Of a stretch of DNA of 12,603 nt, positions 1-6,145 are shown piece by piece (the stretch's first letter is position 1; each line of letters begins with the position of its first letter). Made by a program: the position numbers and the translations under genes. Origin of the DNA: Pseudomonadota bacterium (GTDB lineage: Bacteria > Pseudomonadota > Alphaproteobacteria > Rhizobiales > Rhizobiaceae). The stretch covers positions 1 through 12,603 of the forward strand of contig JAEWHQ010000238.1 of the NCBI GenBank assembly GCA_023387715.1, read 5' to 3'. The notes under the pieces are model-generated. The model saw nothing but the letters and a program-made list of their open reading frames with translations, was not told the DNA's origin and searched no databases.

Positions 1-343
1 ACCAGCGCATGACACCCAAAAGACACAAGGCCAATAGCAATGGTAGCCAGCCGGTTTCCTGCGTTCTGGTAAAATAGGTAATAACACCGGCACCGGCGCT
101 AACCGGCAGCAATAAAAAACCGGTGCCGCGTTCGCGCTCAGCCTGCAAAGCCAATTGCAATTGAATAAGACAGGTTTGAATGCGCGCCTGAAATCCGGTT
201 TCAGCATGAGTTTCAAATGGCTCAGCCTGTGGCGTTTCAAGCGGAGGATCGTAAATTGCGGGGTCAGGTAAAAAAGGCGAATAAGACGGGTTTCCGTGCA
301 GCTCTTTTAACAGCGCGCGTTCATCAATATCTGGCGTAATCAC
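1..343 (-). CDS. comEC: ComEC/Rec2-family competence protein, N-terminal fragment (runs off the window edge)
   Basis: ComEC/Rec2 is an inner-membrane channel that moves single-stranded DNA into the cytoplasm during natural transformation. Only about 114 N-terminal codons are present and the gene continues past base 1. The visible part is a hydrophilic, proline- and glutamate-rich lead of about 60 residues, then an amphipathic stretch ending in ERERGTGFLLLPVSAGAGV. This leads into the first membrane segment, followed by a second one beginning WLPLLLALCLLGV. The E-R-E-R-G-T-G-F-L-L-L-P signature and its place next to gltX match ComEC of Brucella relatives. I take the GTG at 343-341 as start; the frame is open upstream to a TAA near 425 but has no ATG. 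No catalytic or Competence domain is in view, so the name rests on the N-terminus and synteny. It is divergent from gltX. Confidence 0.75.
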   Translation of the reverse strand, partial: MITPDIDERALLKELHGNPSYSPFLPDPAIYDPPLETPQAEPFETHAETGFQARIQTCLIQLQLALQAERERGTGFLLLPVSAGAGVITYFTRTQETGWLPLLLALCLLGVMRW

Positions 344-363
344 CCTATCTTGATCAGTATTCG

Positions 364-403
364 CCCCCCGGCTCAGTCCCCTTACTCCCCATACACGGCC
401 CCC
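364..403 (-). promoter_or_regulatory. Putative G-quadruplex motif in the comEC leader
   Basis: Read on the minus strand, four G-tracts of 5, 4, 4 and 6 G occur within 40 bases. On the plus strand these are C-tracts at 399-403, 387-390, 378-381 and 364-369, with loops of 8, 5 and 8 nt. The motif sits 21 nt upstream of the GTG start of comEC. That it folds, or regulates anything, is inference. Confidence 0.45.
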
Positions 404-420
404 ACCATATAACGCACTCT

Positions 421-426
421 TTTATA
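421..426 (-). promoter_or_regulatory. Candidate -10 element for comEC
   Basis: Minus-strand TATAAA, within the sequence TTTTTATAAAAG, lies about 78 nt upstream of the comEC GTG. No convincing -35 box is placed 16-18 nt away. If it is used, transcription would start near 414, so the G-rich tract would lie at the very 5' end of the mRNA. Confidence 0.25.
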
Positions 427-551
427 AAAACTTGACCGGCACACTTGCACACGATGCTGCCTATGCTACATGAGCTTTATAAAAAACCGAAGTCCTATTC
501 TATTATGCGCTTTGACCAGCGCTGAAATCTGGATCTGAGTTTTACAAGAAA

Positions 552-557
552 TATAAT
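552..557 (+). promoter_or_regulatory. Candidate -10 element for gltX
   Basis: A perfect TATAAT hexamer lies 63 nt upstream of the gltX ATG. The best -35 at 17-nt spacing is CTGGAT (529-534), which is weak. A second candidate, TATTAT at 501-506, also lies in this divergent comEC-gltX spacer. The rest of 344-620 holds no gene I can support. Confidence 0.35.
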
Positions 558-620
558 TACCATGCAGCAAATCGCCCGTCATTGTGCTATTTGTTGATAA
601 AAAATTACAGCGGAGCTGTC

Positions 621-2042
621 ATGTCCAAGCCTGTTATTACCCGCTTTGCACCATCCCCTACCGGTTATTTGCATATCGGCGGTGCACGCACTGCACTCTT
701 CAACTGGCTCTATGCCAAAAACCGTGGCGGCAAAATGCTGCTGCGTATTGAAGACACCGACCGTGAGCGTTCAACCGATGCCGCCACCGCCGCCATTCTG
801 GACGGTCTAACATGGCTCGGCCTGACATGGGAAGGCGAAGCCATTTCCCAGTTTGAACGTGCGCCGCGTCACCGTGAAGTCGCAGAAGAGCTGGTTGCCA
901 ACGGCAAGGCTTATTATTGCTATGCAACACCGGAAGAATTGGATGCGATGCGCGAATTGGCGCGTTCAGAAGGTCGTCCGCCACGTTATGACGGCCGCTG
1001 GAGAGATCGCTCTGCCGATGAGGCGCCTGAAGGTGTAAAACCCGTTATCCGTATTAAAGCACCGCAAACCGGCGAAACCCTCGTTGATGATGCGGTTCAG
1101 GGCGAAGTGCGGTTCCCGAACAAAGATCTGGATGATTTCATTATTCTGCGTTCGGACGGCACACCAACCTATATGCACGCTGTTGTCGTTGATGACCATG
1201 ATATGGGTGTCACCCACATCATCCGTGGTGATGACCACCTCACCAATGCAGCGCGCCAGACTGTCATTTATAATGCAATGGGCTGGGACGTTCCGTCCAT
1301 GTCGCATATTCCGCTCATTCATGGTGCCGATGGTGCGAAGCTTTCCAAGCGTCACGGTGCTTTGGGTGTCGATGCTTACCGCGCCATGGGCTATCTGCCG
1401 GATGCGCTTTGCAATTATCTTGCCCGTCTTGGCTGGAGCCATGGCGACGATGAAATCATGTCGATTGCACAGATGATCGAATGGTTTGACATTGTCGATA
1501 TCAATAAAGGTGCAGCACGCTTTGACTTCCAGAAACTGGAAGCCATTAACGGCCAATATATCCGTGCACGCGACAGCGAAGAGCTGACCAACACGCTGAT
1601 CGACACACTCGGTTATTTTGAAGGTGGCGAAGCAATGCTTGCCGCTCTCGACGACACAAAACGTGCGCAGCTTTTGGCGGCCATGCCGGGTCTGAAAGAT
1701 CGTGCCAAGACATTGGTTGAACTGATGGATGGCGCACAATTCCTGTTTGCACAGCGCCCGCTCCCACTGGATGAAAAAGCTGCAACCATTCTTAATGATG
1801 AAGGCCGCGCTCTTCTTAAAGATGTTTTGCCGGCACTGGAAGCAACAACTGAGTGGACTGCCGCAGCACTTGATTCTACTGCACGCGCATTTGCAGAAGA
1901 AAAAAACCTCAAACTTGGCAAGATTGCACAACCTTTACGTGCAGCCTTAGTGGGTAAATCCACATCGCCAGGCGTTTTTGATGTGCTGGAAGTGCTTGGA
2001 CGCGAAGAAGCATTGGGCCGAATTCGCGATCAAATCGTTTAA
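621..2042 (+). CDS. gltX: Glutamate--tRNA ligase (glutamyl-tRNA synthetase)
   Basis: This cytoplasmic class I aminoacyl-tRNA synthetase charges tRNA(Glu) with glutamate using ATP. In organisms lacking GlnRS it also feeds the tRNA(Gln) amidation pathway. The protein has 473 residues, the usual bacterial length. The N-terminal Rossmann catalytic domain carries the HIGH-type motif LHIGG (residues 17-21) after FAPSPTG, and the KMSKS-type loop is KLSKR at 240-244. The C-terminal third (about 310-473) is the helical anticodon-binding domain. I chose ATG 621 because GGAG at 612-615 is 5 nt upstream and the product then begins [15 protein letters not shown] as in relatives; an in-frame upstream extension to 582 has no family support. 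gltA follows after a 204-bp gap. Many alphaproteobacteria carry two gltX copies, so this could be either paralogue. Confidence 0.97.
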   Translation: MSKPVITRFAPSPTGYLHIGGARTALFNWLYAKNRGGKMLLRIEDTDRERSTDAATAAILDGLTWLGLTWEGEAISQFERAPRHREVAEELVANGKAYYCYATPEELDAMRELARSEGRPPRYDGRWRDRSADEAPEGVKPVIRIKAPQTGETLVDDAVQGEVRFPNKDLDDFIILRSDGTPTYMHAVVVDDHDMGVTHIIRGDDHLTNAARQTVIYNAMGWDVPSMSHIPLIHGADGAKLSKRHGALGVDAYRAMGYLPDALCNYLARLGWSHGDDEIMSIAQMIEWFDIVDINKGAARFDFQKLEAINGQYIRARDSEELTNTLIDTLGYFEGGEAMLAALDDTKRAQLLAAMPGLKDRAKTLVELMDGAQFLFAQRPLPLDEKAATILNDEGRALLKDVLPALEATTEWTAAALDSTARAFAEEKNLKLGKIAQPLRAALVGKSTSPGVFDVLEVLGREEALGRIRDQIV

Positions 2043-2055
2043 GTTTTAAAAATTT

Positions 2056-2132
2056 GCCGCCAAACACGAAAACTTGCTGAAGTTGTAGCTTTTTAGCATT
2101 GCAACATTGGTACTTTGGGATAGTTTGGCGGC
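2056..2132. repeat. 10-bp inverted repeat in the gltX-gltA spacer
   Basis: GCCGCCAAAC at 2056-2065 is perfectly inverted as GTTTGGCGGC at 2123-2132, with 57 bp between the arms. It lies 13 bp after the gltX stop and 114 bp before the gltA ATG. It could be a long-range stem in the mRNA, a paired operator, or chance. No T-run follows, so it is not an intrinsic terminator. Confidence 0.35.
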
Positions 2133-2246
2133 CAGTTATTCACACGGCAGACTAAGTGATAATTGGACAAACATGCACTAAATCTGCTTGAATACTTGCC
2201 GTACCCAAGCGGCGCAAAAGCAATAGTGGACATGAAAGGAATACCG

Positions 2247-3539
2247 ATGTCTGACAAGACAGCTAGTTTTACCCTCGACGGAAAAACCTTTGAGCTGCCG
2301 GTGCGAGCGGGCACCGTTGGTCCAAATGTTGTCGATATCGGTCCGTTATATAAGAATGCAAATTCCTTCACATACGATCCGGGCTTCACTTCAACCGCAT
2401 CATGTGAATCCAAAATCACCTATATTGACGGTGATGAAGGCGTTCTTCTCTATCGGGGCTATCCGATTGATCAATTAGCCGAAAACGGCGACTTCTTAGA
2501 AACCTGCTACCTTCTTCTTTACGGCGAACTGCCGACACAGGCACAAAAAGCCGATTTTGACTACCGTGTTACCCGTCACACAATGCTCCATGAGCAGATG
2601 ACACGCTTCTTCACCGGCTTCCGCCGTGATGCCCACCCAATGGCCGTAATGGTCGGTTGCGTCGGCGCAATGTCCGCCTTCTACCACGACTCAACAGACA
2701 TTACCGACCCACATCAGCGCATGGTGGCTTCCATCCGCCTGATCGCAAAAATGCCGACACTGGCAGCAATGGCTTATAAATACCACATCGGTCAGCCATT
2801 CGTTTACCCGAAAAACGATCTCGATTTCGCTTCAAACTTCCTGCACATGTGCTTTGCGGTTCCTTGTGAAGATTACAAGGTTAACCCTGTGCTTGCCCGT
2901 GCAATGGATCGTATTTTCATCCTGCATGCCGACCACGAACAGAACGCATCAACCTCGACAGTGCGTCTGGCCGGTTCTTCAGGTGCCAACCCGTTTGCAT
3001 GTATTGCAGCTGGTGTAGCCTGCCTCTGGGGCCCTGCACATGGCGGCGCCAACGAAGCAGCATTGAACATGCTTGCTGAAATCGGCACTGTTGACCGTAT
3101 CCCTGAATATATTGCAAAAGCAAAAGACAAGAACGATCCGTTCCGTCTGATGGGCTTTGGTCACCGCGTTTACAAAAACTACGATCCACGCGCTAAAATC
3201 ATGCAGAAAACCACGCATGAAGTGCTGGCTGAACTCGGTATCAAAGATGATCCGTTGCTCGACGTAGCGATGGAACTGGAACGCATTGCTCTGACCGACG
3301 AATATTTCATCGAGAAGAAGCTCTACCCGAATATCGACTTCTACTCCGGTATTACGCTGAAGGCTCTCGGTTTCCCGACCGAAATGTTCACCGTGCTTTT
3401 CGCCCTCGCCCGTACTGTTGGCTGGGTCGCACAGTGGAAGGAAATGATCGAAGATCCACAGCAGAAAATCGGTCGTCCGCGCCAGCTTTACACTGGCGAA
3501 ACAGAACGCGATTACGTGCCTGTTGCAAAACGCAAATAA
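2247..3539 (+). CDS. gltA: Citrate synthase (type II)
   Basis: Citrate synthase condenses acetyl-CoA with oxaloacetate, the entry step of the TCA cycle, in the cytoplasm. At 430 residues it has the length of the Gram-negative hexameric, NADH-sensitive type. The catalytic triad is visible: His265 in [10 protein letters not shown], His306 in [13 protein letters not shown] and Asp364 in DFYSGI. The substrate-binding segment [14 protein letters not shown] precedes these, and the C-terminal RPRQLYTG is typical. ATG 2247 is preferred because AAAGGA at 2235-2240 lies 6 nt upstream and the product begins [13 protein letters not shown]; a TTG 28 codons upstream in frame has no ribosome binding site or family support. 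The 204-bp gap before it suggests its own promoter. A strong terminator follows, so gltA probably ends its transcript. Confidence 0.98.
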   Translation: MSDKTASFTLDGKTFELPVRAGTVGPNVVDIGPLYKNANSFTYDPGFTSTASCESKITYIDGDEGVLLYRGYPIDQLAENGDFLETCYLLLYGELPTQAQKADFDYRVTRHTMLHEQMTRFFTGFRRDAHPMAVMVGCVGAMSAFYHDSTDITDPHQRMVASIRLIAKMPTLAAMAYKYHIGQPFVYPKNDLDFASNFLHMCFAVPCEDYKVNPVLARAMDRIFILHADHEQNASTSTVRLAGSSGANPFACIAAGVACLWGPAHGGANEAALNMLAEIGTVDRIPEYIAKAKDKNDPFRLMGFGHRVYKNYDPRAKIMQKTTHEVLAELGIKDDPLLDVAMELERIALTDEYFIEKKLYPNIDFYSGITLKALGFPTEMFTVLFALARTVGWVAQWKEMIEDPQQKIGRPRQLYTGETERDYVPVAKRK

Positions 3540-3550
3540 GTTTAAAAACA

Positions 3551-3583
3551 AAAAGCCCCCGACCAGTTCGGGGGCTTTTTTTA
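3551..3583 (+). terminator. Rho-independent terminator of gltA
   Basis: The stem GCCCCCGA (3555-3562) pairs with TCGGGGGC (3568-3575) around a 5-nt loop. A-rich sequence lies before it and a run of T (3576-3582) after it, 12 bases past the gltA stop. This is a textbook intrinsic terminator. The A-run on the left may give weaker termination in the reverse direction. Confidence 0.93.
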
Positions 3584-3712
3584 TACTATTTCGCAAAAGT
3601 GACTATCAGCAACACCAAGCTGACAGACTGCACTCTTTATCTGTCGCTTCATGTCGTGCTACGGATAAAACAGTTTTTTCCTGTAGCTTGCCAAGGCGGT
3701 TCATTTTAGATC

Positions 3713-4672
3713 ATGAGTGCCAGTATTTCTTCCTCCCGCCTCAACCGTATTGATATTGCCCGTGGCCTCGCCCTCATTGCGATGGCGATTTATCATACCG
3801 GCTGGGACTTGGAATTCTTTGGCTATATGGATCCAGGCACCACAGCGCATGGCGGATGGAAACTCTTTGCCCGCCTGATTGCCAGCAGCTTTTTGATTCT
3901 CGTTGGCTTCAGCCTTTATCTGGCGCATGGCAAAGCTATCCGCTGGCACTCATTTGGCAAACGCCTCGCAATGATTGCCGTCGCGGCTTTAGCCATTACC
4001 GGCCTGACATATTACACATCACCCGATTCATTTATCTTTTTTGGCATTTTGCATCAAATTGCATTGGCCAGCGTGCTGGGTTTACTGTTTTTGCGCTTGC
4101 AAGTAGTGCTTATTCTGGCCGCTGCTTTGCTGATCTTTATTGCACCTGATTATGCCAGATCAGATTTCTTTAACGCGCCGCTGCTTGGCTTTATCGGCCT
4201 TGGCACCATCACACCATTATCCAATGATTATGTGCCGCTCTTTCCTTGGTTCAGCGCTGTGCTCACCGGTATCGCGCTTGCCAAACTGTGTCAGACTTTT
4301 AATCTAAGTGCGTGGCTGCAAAGTTCTGCCAAAGAGACACAAATTGGCAAACCGCTTACCTTTATCGGAAAACATAGTCTGGCTTTTTATCTGATCCACC
4401 AGCCTGTGCTGATGGCGATTATTTACGGCATCACTTTTATTGTGCCGCCGGCAGGGCCGGAGCGCGCTTTTGTGCAAGCGTGCCAGACCAATTGCGCACT
4501 GGAAGGTGACCCGCAATTATGCGCACAGTTCTGCGCTTGTGTTACCGATGATCTTCAGAACAAAAATATCGCCAAGCAGATTTATAATGGCGCGATAACG
4601 GAAGAACTGAACCAGTCATTGCAGGAGAGTGCACAACTCTGCTCGGTCAAAATGCTGCCAGCGTCTGAATAA
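3713..4672 (+). CDS. DUF1624 / heparan-alpha-glucosaminide N-acetyltransferase-like membrane protein
   Basis: This 319-residue integral inner-membrane protein is of the DUF1624 (HGSNAT catalytic domain) type. The bacterial substrate of this family is largely unknown; the human relative acetylates glucosamine across the lysosomal membrane. Family marks are RIDIARGLALIAMAIYH at 12-28 (with Arg12, Asp14 and His28), FFGILHQIA at 109-117 with His114, PWFSAVLTGI at 178-187 and GKHSLAFYLIHQP at 219-231. I count about seven or eight hydrophobic segments (roughly 15-30, 53-70, 84-100, 106-126, 129-145, 155-167, 178-192, 222-245). After the last one comes a soluble tail of about 75 residues with six cysteines (257, 261, 270, 274, 276, 310). 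ATG 3713 has only a distant AAGGCGG upstream. The stop is 8 bp from the convergent MerR gene. Family assignment is firm, substrate unknown. Confidence 0.85.
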   Translation: MSASISSSRLNRIDIARGLALIAMAIYHTGWDLEFFGYMDPGTTAHGGWKLFARLIASSFLILVGFSLYLAHGKAIRWHSFGKRLAMIAVAALAITGLTYYTSPDSFIFFGILHQIALASVLGLLFLRLQVVLILAAALLIFIAPDYARSDFFNAPLLGFIGLGTITPLSNDYVPLFPWFSAVLTGIALAKLCQTFNLSAWLQSSAKETQIGKPLTFIGKHSLAFYLIHQPVLMAIIYGITFIVPPAGPERAFVQACQTNCALEGDPQLCAQFCACVTDDLQNKNIAKQIYNGAITEELNQSLQESAQLCSVKMLPASE

Positions 4673-4680
4673 TTTCAGGT

Positions 4681-5064
4681 TCAAACACCAAGCTCCGCAA
4701 TACGTTCAATGCAGATTTCTTCAATCCGCTCCAATTCGCTGAGCGTTTCTTCAATATCACGGCGCTTTTGCGTCAGTTCATCACGTTTTTCATTCACATG
4801 TCTGACTAGCAATTTCAGCTGCTCGATATCGGATGGCGGCTCGCTATACATGCGAATAATGTCGCGGATTTCAGCGATTGAAAATCCAAGCCGCTTGCCA
4901 CGCAAAATCTGCCGCAGCAAATGCCGGTCGGCAGAGCGAAACAATCGGGTGCGCCCGCGTCGTTCCGGTTGCAGCAAGCCTTCATCTTCATAAAAGCGCA
5001 AGGTTCGCGTCGAAATACCAAATTCGCGCGTTAATTCGGTAATGGTATAATATTCGCGATGCAA
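4681..5064 (-). CDS. MerR-family transcriptional regulator
   Basis: This 127-residue cytoplasmic DNA-binding dimer has a winged helix-turn-helix at about 6-75. The pattern YTITELTREFGISTRTLRFY is followed by EDEGLLQPERRG and then FRSADRHLLRQI, all standard for MerR. A coiled-coil dimer helix covers about 78-118 (VRHVNEKRDELTQKRRDIEE). There is a single cysteine (in EEICIERI) and no Cys cluster, so a metal sensor of the classic MerR/CueR kind is unlikely. It resembles the LiuR-like regulators of branched-chain amino acid and acyl-CoA catabolism, but no such catabolic gene is next to it. The start is TTG 5064: an in-frame TAG lies four codons upstream and AGGAAGG (5078-5072) is 7 nt before it. 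It is divergent from the 127-residue membrane protein gene and convergent with the DUF1624 gene. Confidence 0.9.
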   Translation of the reverse strand: MHREYYTITELTREFGISTRTLRFYEDEGLLQPERRGRTRLFRSADRHLLRQILRGKRLGFSIAEIRDIIRMYSEPPSDIEQLKLLVRHVNEKRDELTQKRRDIEETLSELERIEEICIERIAELGV

Positions 5065-5130
5065 ACCTTGACCTTCCTATCAAAATCACAATAGCTGTCG
5101 AAACTTATTGCTCACTATCAGCAGAACTTC

Positions 5131-5254
5131 CTTTTACGTAACAGTCAAATAAAATCAACAAATCATGCTGCTGAAAATAAAAGATCAACCAGTTTTAACG
5201 CGCCCCCTGTTAAGAACACTTTTAATATCTATCGTTAGTCTCTGCACGTAAAAG
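5131..5254. repeat. Inverted CTTTTACGT / ACGTAAAAG pair in the merR divergent spacer
   Basis: CTTTTACGT at 5131-5139 recurs inverted as ACGTAAAAG at 5246-5254. The first copy contains the palindrome TTACGTAA (5134-5141), and TTGACT (minus strand, 5148-5143) beside it could be a -35 box for merR. These may be operator sites for the adjacent MerR-family protein. That is inference from position and symmetry only. Confidence 0.3.
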
Positions 5255-5299
5255 CTTCAGCATTTCATCTCATCCCTCACCGCCTTTGAAAGAGCCCCT

Positions 5300-5683
5300 A
5301 TGCAAAGACCTGTCAAAATCATTATCGGCGGTTTGGTTATCATTGCAGTCTTAGGCGCGGCTCCCTTTATGATCCGCCCTTATGTGGAAAAGCTCGGGAC
5401 GCAGTCGCTTGAACTCTTGGCGCGCGACGGTGGATTCTGTGAAACTGACACCTGTGAGGAAGGCATTGATTACGCCCTCTCCTTTCTTGAGACCAATTAC
5501 GGCTTGTCACAAGATGAGATTAAGTGGTGCATGGGCGTAGATGAAATTGCCCATCGGGAATGGCCATTTGCCAATGGCCTGAAAGACCTTGCCACCGATT
5601 TTATGTATCGCCGCTGTGGCGCTCCTATTCTCGATCTGCCGGAAGACAACTCCGACCTCGACAATGCGCCCTTAGCCGAGTGA
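5300..5683 (+). CDS. Hypothetical membrane-anchored protein with four cysteines
   Basis: I do not recognise this 127-residue protein. Residues 1-6 are basic (MQRPVK), and 7-24 form one hydrophobic segment (IIIGGLVIIAVLGAAPFM) with no clear lipobox or signal-peptidase site, so a signal anchor with a periplasmic body is likely. The soluble part (about 30-127) is acidic and holds Cys47, Cys52, Cys77 and Cys106, enough for two disulfides. It ends in an acidic tail, DLPEDNSDLDNAPLAE. ATG 5300 is backed by GAAAGAG at 5288-5294, 5 nt upstream. Codon use matches ordinary chromosomal genes here. It is transcribed away from merR across a 235-bp spacer and has AT-rich DNA downstream. A redox or envelope role is possible but not shown. 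Confidence 0.72.
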   Translation: MQRPVKIIIGGLVIIAVLGAAPFMIRPYVEKLGTQSLELLARDGGFCETDTCEEGIDYALSFLETNYGLSQDEIKWCMGVDEIAHREWPFANGLKDLATDFMYRRCGAPILDLPEDNSDLDNAPLAE

Positions 5684-5722
5684 TCAGCCTACAAGATGCG
5701 CCTGCATATTGTTAAAAATGCT

Positions 5723-5759
5723 GTATTTTGTGCTGATCTACGCCTGTGAGGCAAAATAC
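5723..5759 (+). repeat. 8-bp hairpin downstream of the 127-residue gene
   Basis: GTATTTTG pairs with CAAAATAC across a 21-nt loop that itself contains GCCT/AGGC. It starts 40 bases after the stop at 5683. It lacks a T-run, so at best it is a weak terminator or an RNA-stabilising stem. Confidence 0.35.
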
Positions 5760-5844
5760 CACATGAATAAACCAAGGGCTGATTTCAGCTGAAAAATCTT
5801 AGCAAAAGCCAAATTCCCCCATTAATATGGGCATTTAACTCATC

Positions 5845-5861
5845 TTTAGATTTATTCTAAG
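5845..5861. promoter_or_regulatory. ICE-like (Irr-type) palindrome 1
   Basis: TTTAGATTTATTCTAAG fits the iron control element consensus TTTAGAA-N3-TTCTAAA, recalled for rhizobial Irr targets, at 12 of 14 specified bases. Irr is a Fur-family, haem-responsive regulator that controls iron and haem genes, including bacterioferritin in several Hyphomicrobiales. That Irr binds here is inference. Confidence 0.5.
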
Positions 5862-5870
5862 TCATTGTTT

Positions 5871-5887
5871 TTTAGAACAATTCAAAA
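5871..5887. promoter_or_regulatory. ICE-like (Irr-type) palindrome 2
   Basis: TTTAGAACAATTCAAAA matches the recalled ICE consensus at 13 of 14 specified bases. It lies 26 bp (centre to centre) from the first box, on the promoter-proximal side, and 102 bases upstream of the first ATG of the iron unit. The pair and their place before bfd-bfr make an iron-responsive operator likely. Confidence 0.58.
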
Positions 5888-5896
5888 TCATAGCAT

Positions 5897-5926
5897 TTGA
5901 CAATTTTTACATTAATTTTGCATATA
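5897..5926 (+). promoter_or_regulatory. Candidate promoter of the small ORF-bfd-bfr unit
   Basis: A perfect -35 TTGACA at 5897-5902 is followed, after 18 nt, by CATATA (5921-5926). A better -10-like hexamer, TATGAT (5925-5930), is at a long 22-nt spacing. The ICE-like boxes end 9 bp upstream of the -35, and a CTAAATTTAG palindrome (5931-5940) covers the probable start of transcription. Confidence 0.45.
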
Positions 5927-5930
5927 TGAT

Positions 5931-5940
5931 CTAAATTTAG
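5931..5940. promoter_or_regulatory. CTAAATTTAG palindrome at the likely transcription start
   Basis: A perfect 10-bp palindrome sits inside a 16-bp near-palindrome (5928-5943), just after the candidate -10. Its TTTAG/CTAAA elements are the same as those in the two upstream boxes but with opposite arm order and no spacer. A regulator bound here would block initiation; binding is not shown. Confidence 0.35.
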
Positions 5941-5988
5941 TTCAACCTTTAATATTCAGGCCTTTACCCTGAGCTATTGGAGGAACCA

Positions 5989-6144
5989 ATGATTGGTTCA
6001 AATTCTGATAATAATATAAATAGCGCTCAGAATAATAAAAGCAGCGCTGTTTTTGCAAAGCGAAATGTAAAATTCGCTTACGCAGCAGTCTATAATCACA
6101 TCAGCATGAATGAACAGCTGACCTTTATTGAAGGAGCGCTGTAA
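5989..6144 (+). CDS. Small 51-residue protein or leader peptide, coupled to bfd
   Basis: I do not recognise this protein. The frame has a very strong Shine-Dalgarno (GGAGG at 5979-5983, 5 nt before the ATG) and 51 sense codons. Its TAA (6142-6144) is separated from the bfd ATG (6146) by one base. The N-terminal third is polar and rich in Asn and Ser (NSDNNINSAQNNKSS). The middle is basic (FAKRNVKFAYAAVYNH) and the end is MNEQLTFIEGAL. There is no membrane segment and no cysteine. The bfd ribosome binding site AAGGAG (6131-6136) lies inside its last codons, so translation of this ORF would control access to bfd. GC is about 37% by hand count, like bfd. It is either a real small protein of the iron unit or a leader peptide for translational coupling. 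Confidence 0.6.
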   Translation: MIGSNSDNNINSAQNNKSSAVFAKRNVKFAYAAVYNHISMNEQLTFIEGAL

Positions 6145-6145
6145 A

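Larger units (their letters stand above)
5684..5988 (+). other. AT-rich regulatory spacer upstream of the iron-storage unit
   Basis: No coding frame with a ribosome binding site was found in these 305 bases. The spacer holds an 8-bp stem GTATTTTG (5723-5730) / CAAAATAC (5752-5759), with a small GCCT-GTG-AGGC hairpin in its loop. It also holds a short CCCAT/ATGGG hairpin (5818-5831), two ICE-like palindromes (5845-5887), a candidate promoter (5897-5926) and a palindrome at 5931-5940. It is far more AT-rich than the neighbouring genes. Confidence 0.7.

Noticed and set aside
508..522. The GCGCT...AGCGC inverted repeat upstream of gltX as an operator
   Set aside because: Arms of 5 bp around a short loop are expected by chance, and there is no supporting context.
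562..597. An 11-codon frame ([11 protein letters not shown]) upstream of gltX as a leader peptide
   Set aside because: It has no ribosome binding site, and its ATG lies at or before the transcription start expected from TATAAT at 552-557.
582..620. A 13-codon N-terminal extension of GltX
   Set aside because: There is no Shine-Dalgarno for the upstream TTG, while ATG 621 has GGAG at 5 nt and gives the family N-terminus.
966..1931. A long minus-strand frame opposite gltX (321 codons)
   Set aside because: It is a shadow of the gltX codon pattern: a Cys- and Ile-rich, low-sense protein with no motif.
2163..2246. A 28-codon N-terminal extension of GltA from a TTG
   Set aside because: The extra residues do not resemble citrate synthase, and ATG 2247 has a good ribosome binding site.
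2979..3596. A minus-strand frame of 205 codons opposite the end of gltA
   Set aside because: It runs through the gltA terminator and mirrors a fully conserved gene, with no recognisable domain.
5818..5831. The CCCAT/ATGGG hairpin as a terminator or riboswitch element
   Set aside because: The stem is short, no T-run follows, and no conserved riboswitch core could be recognised.
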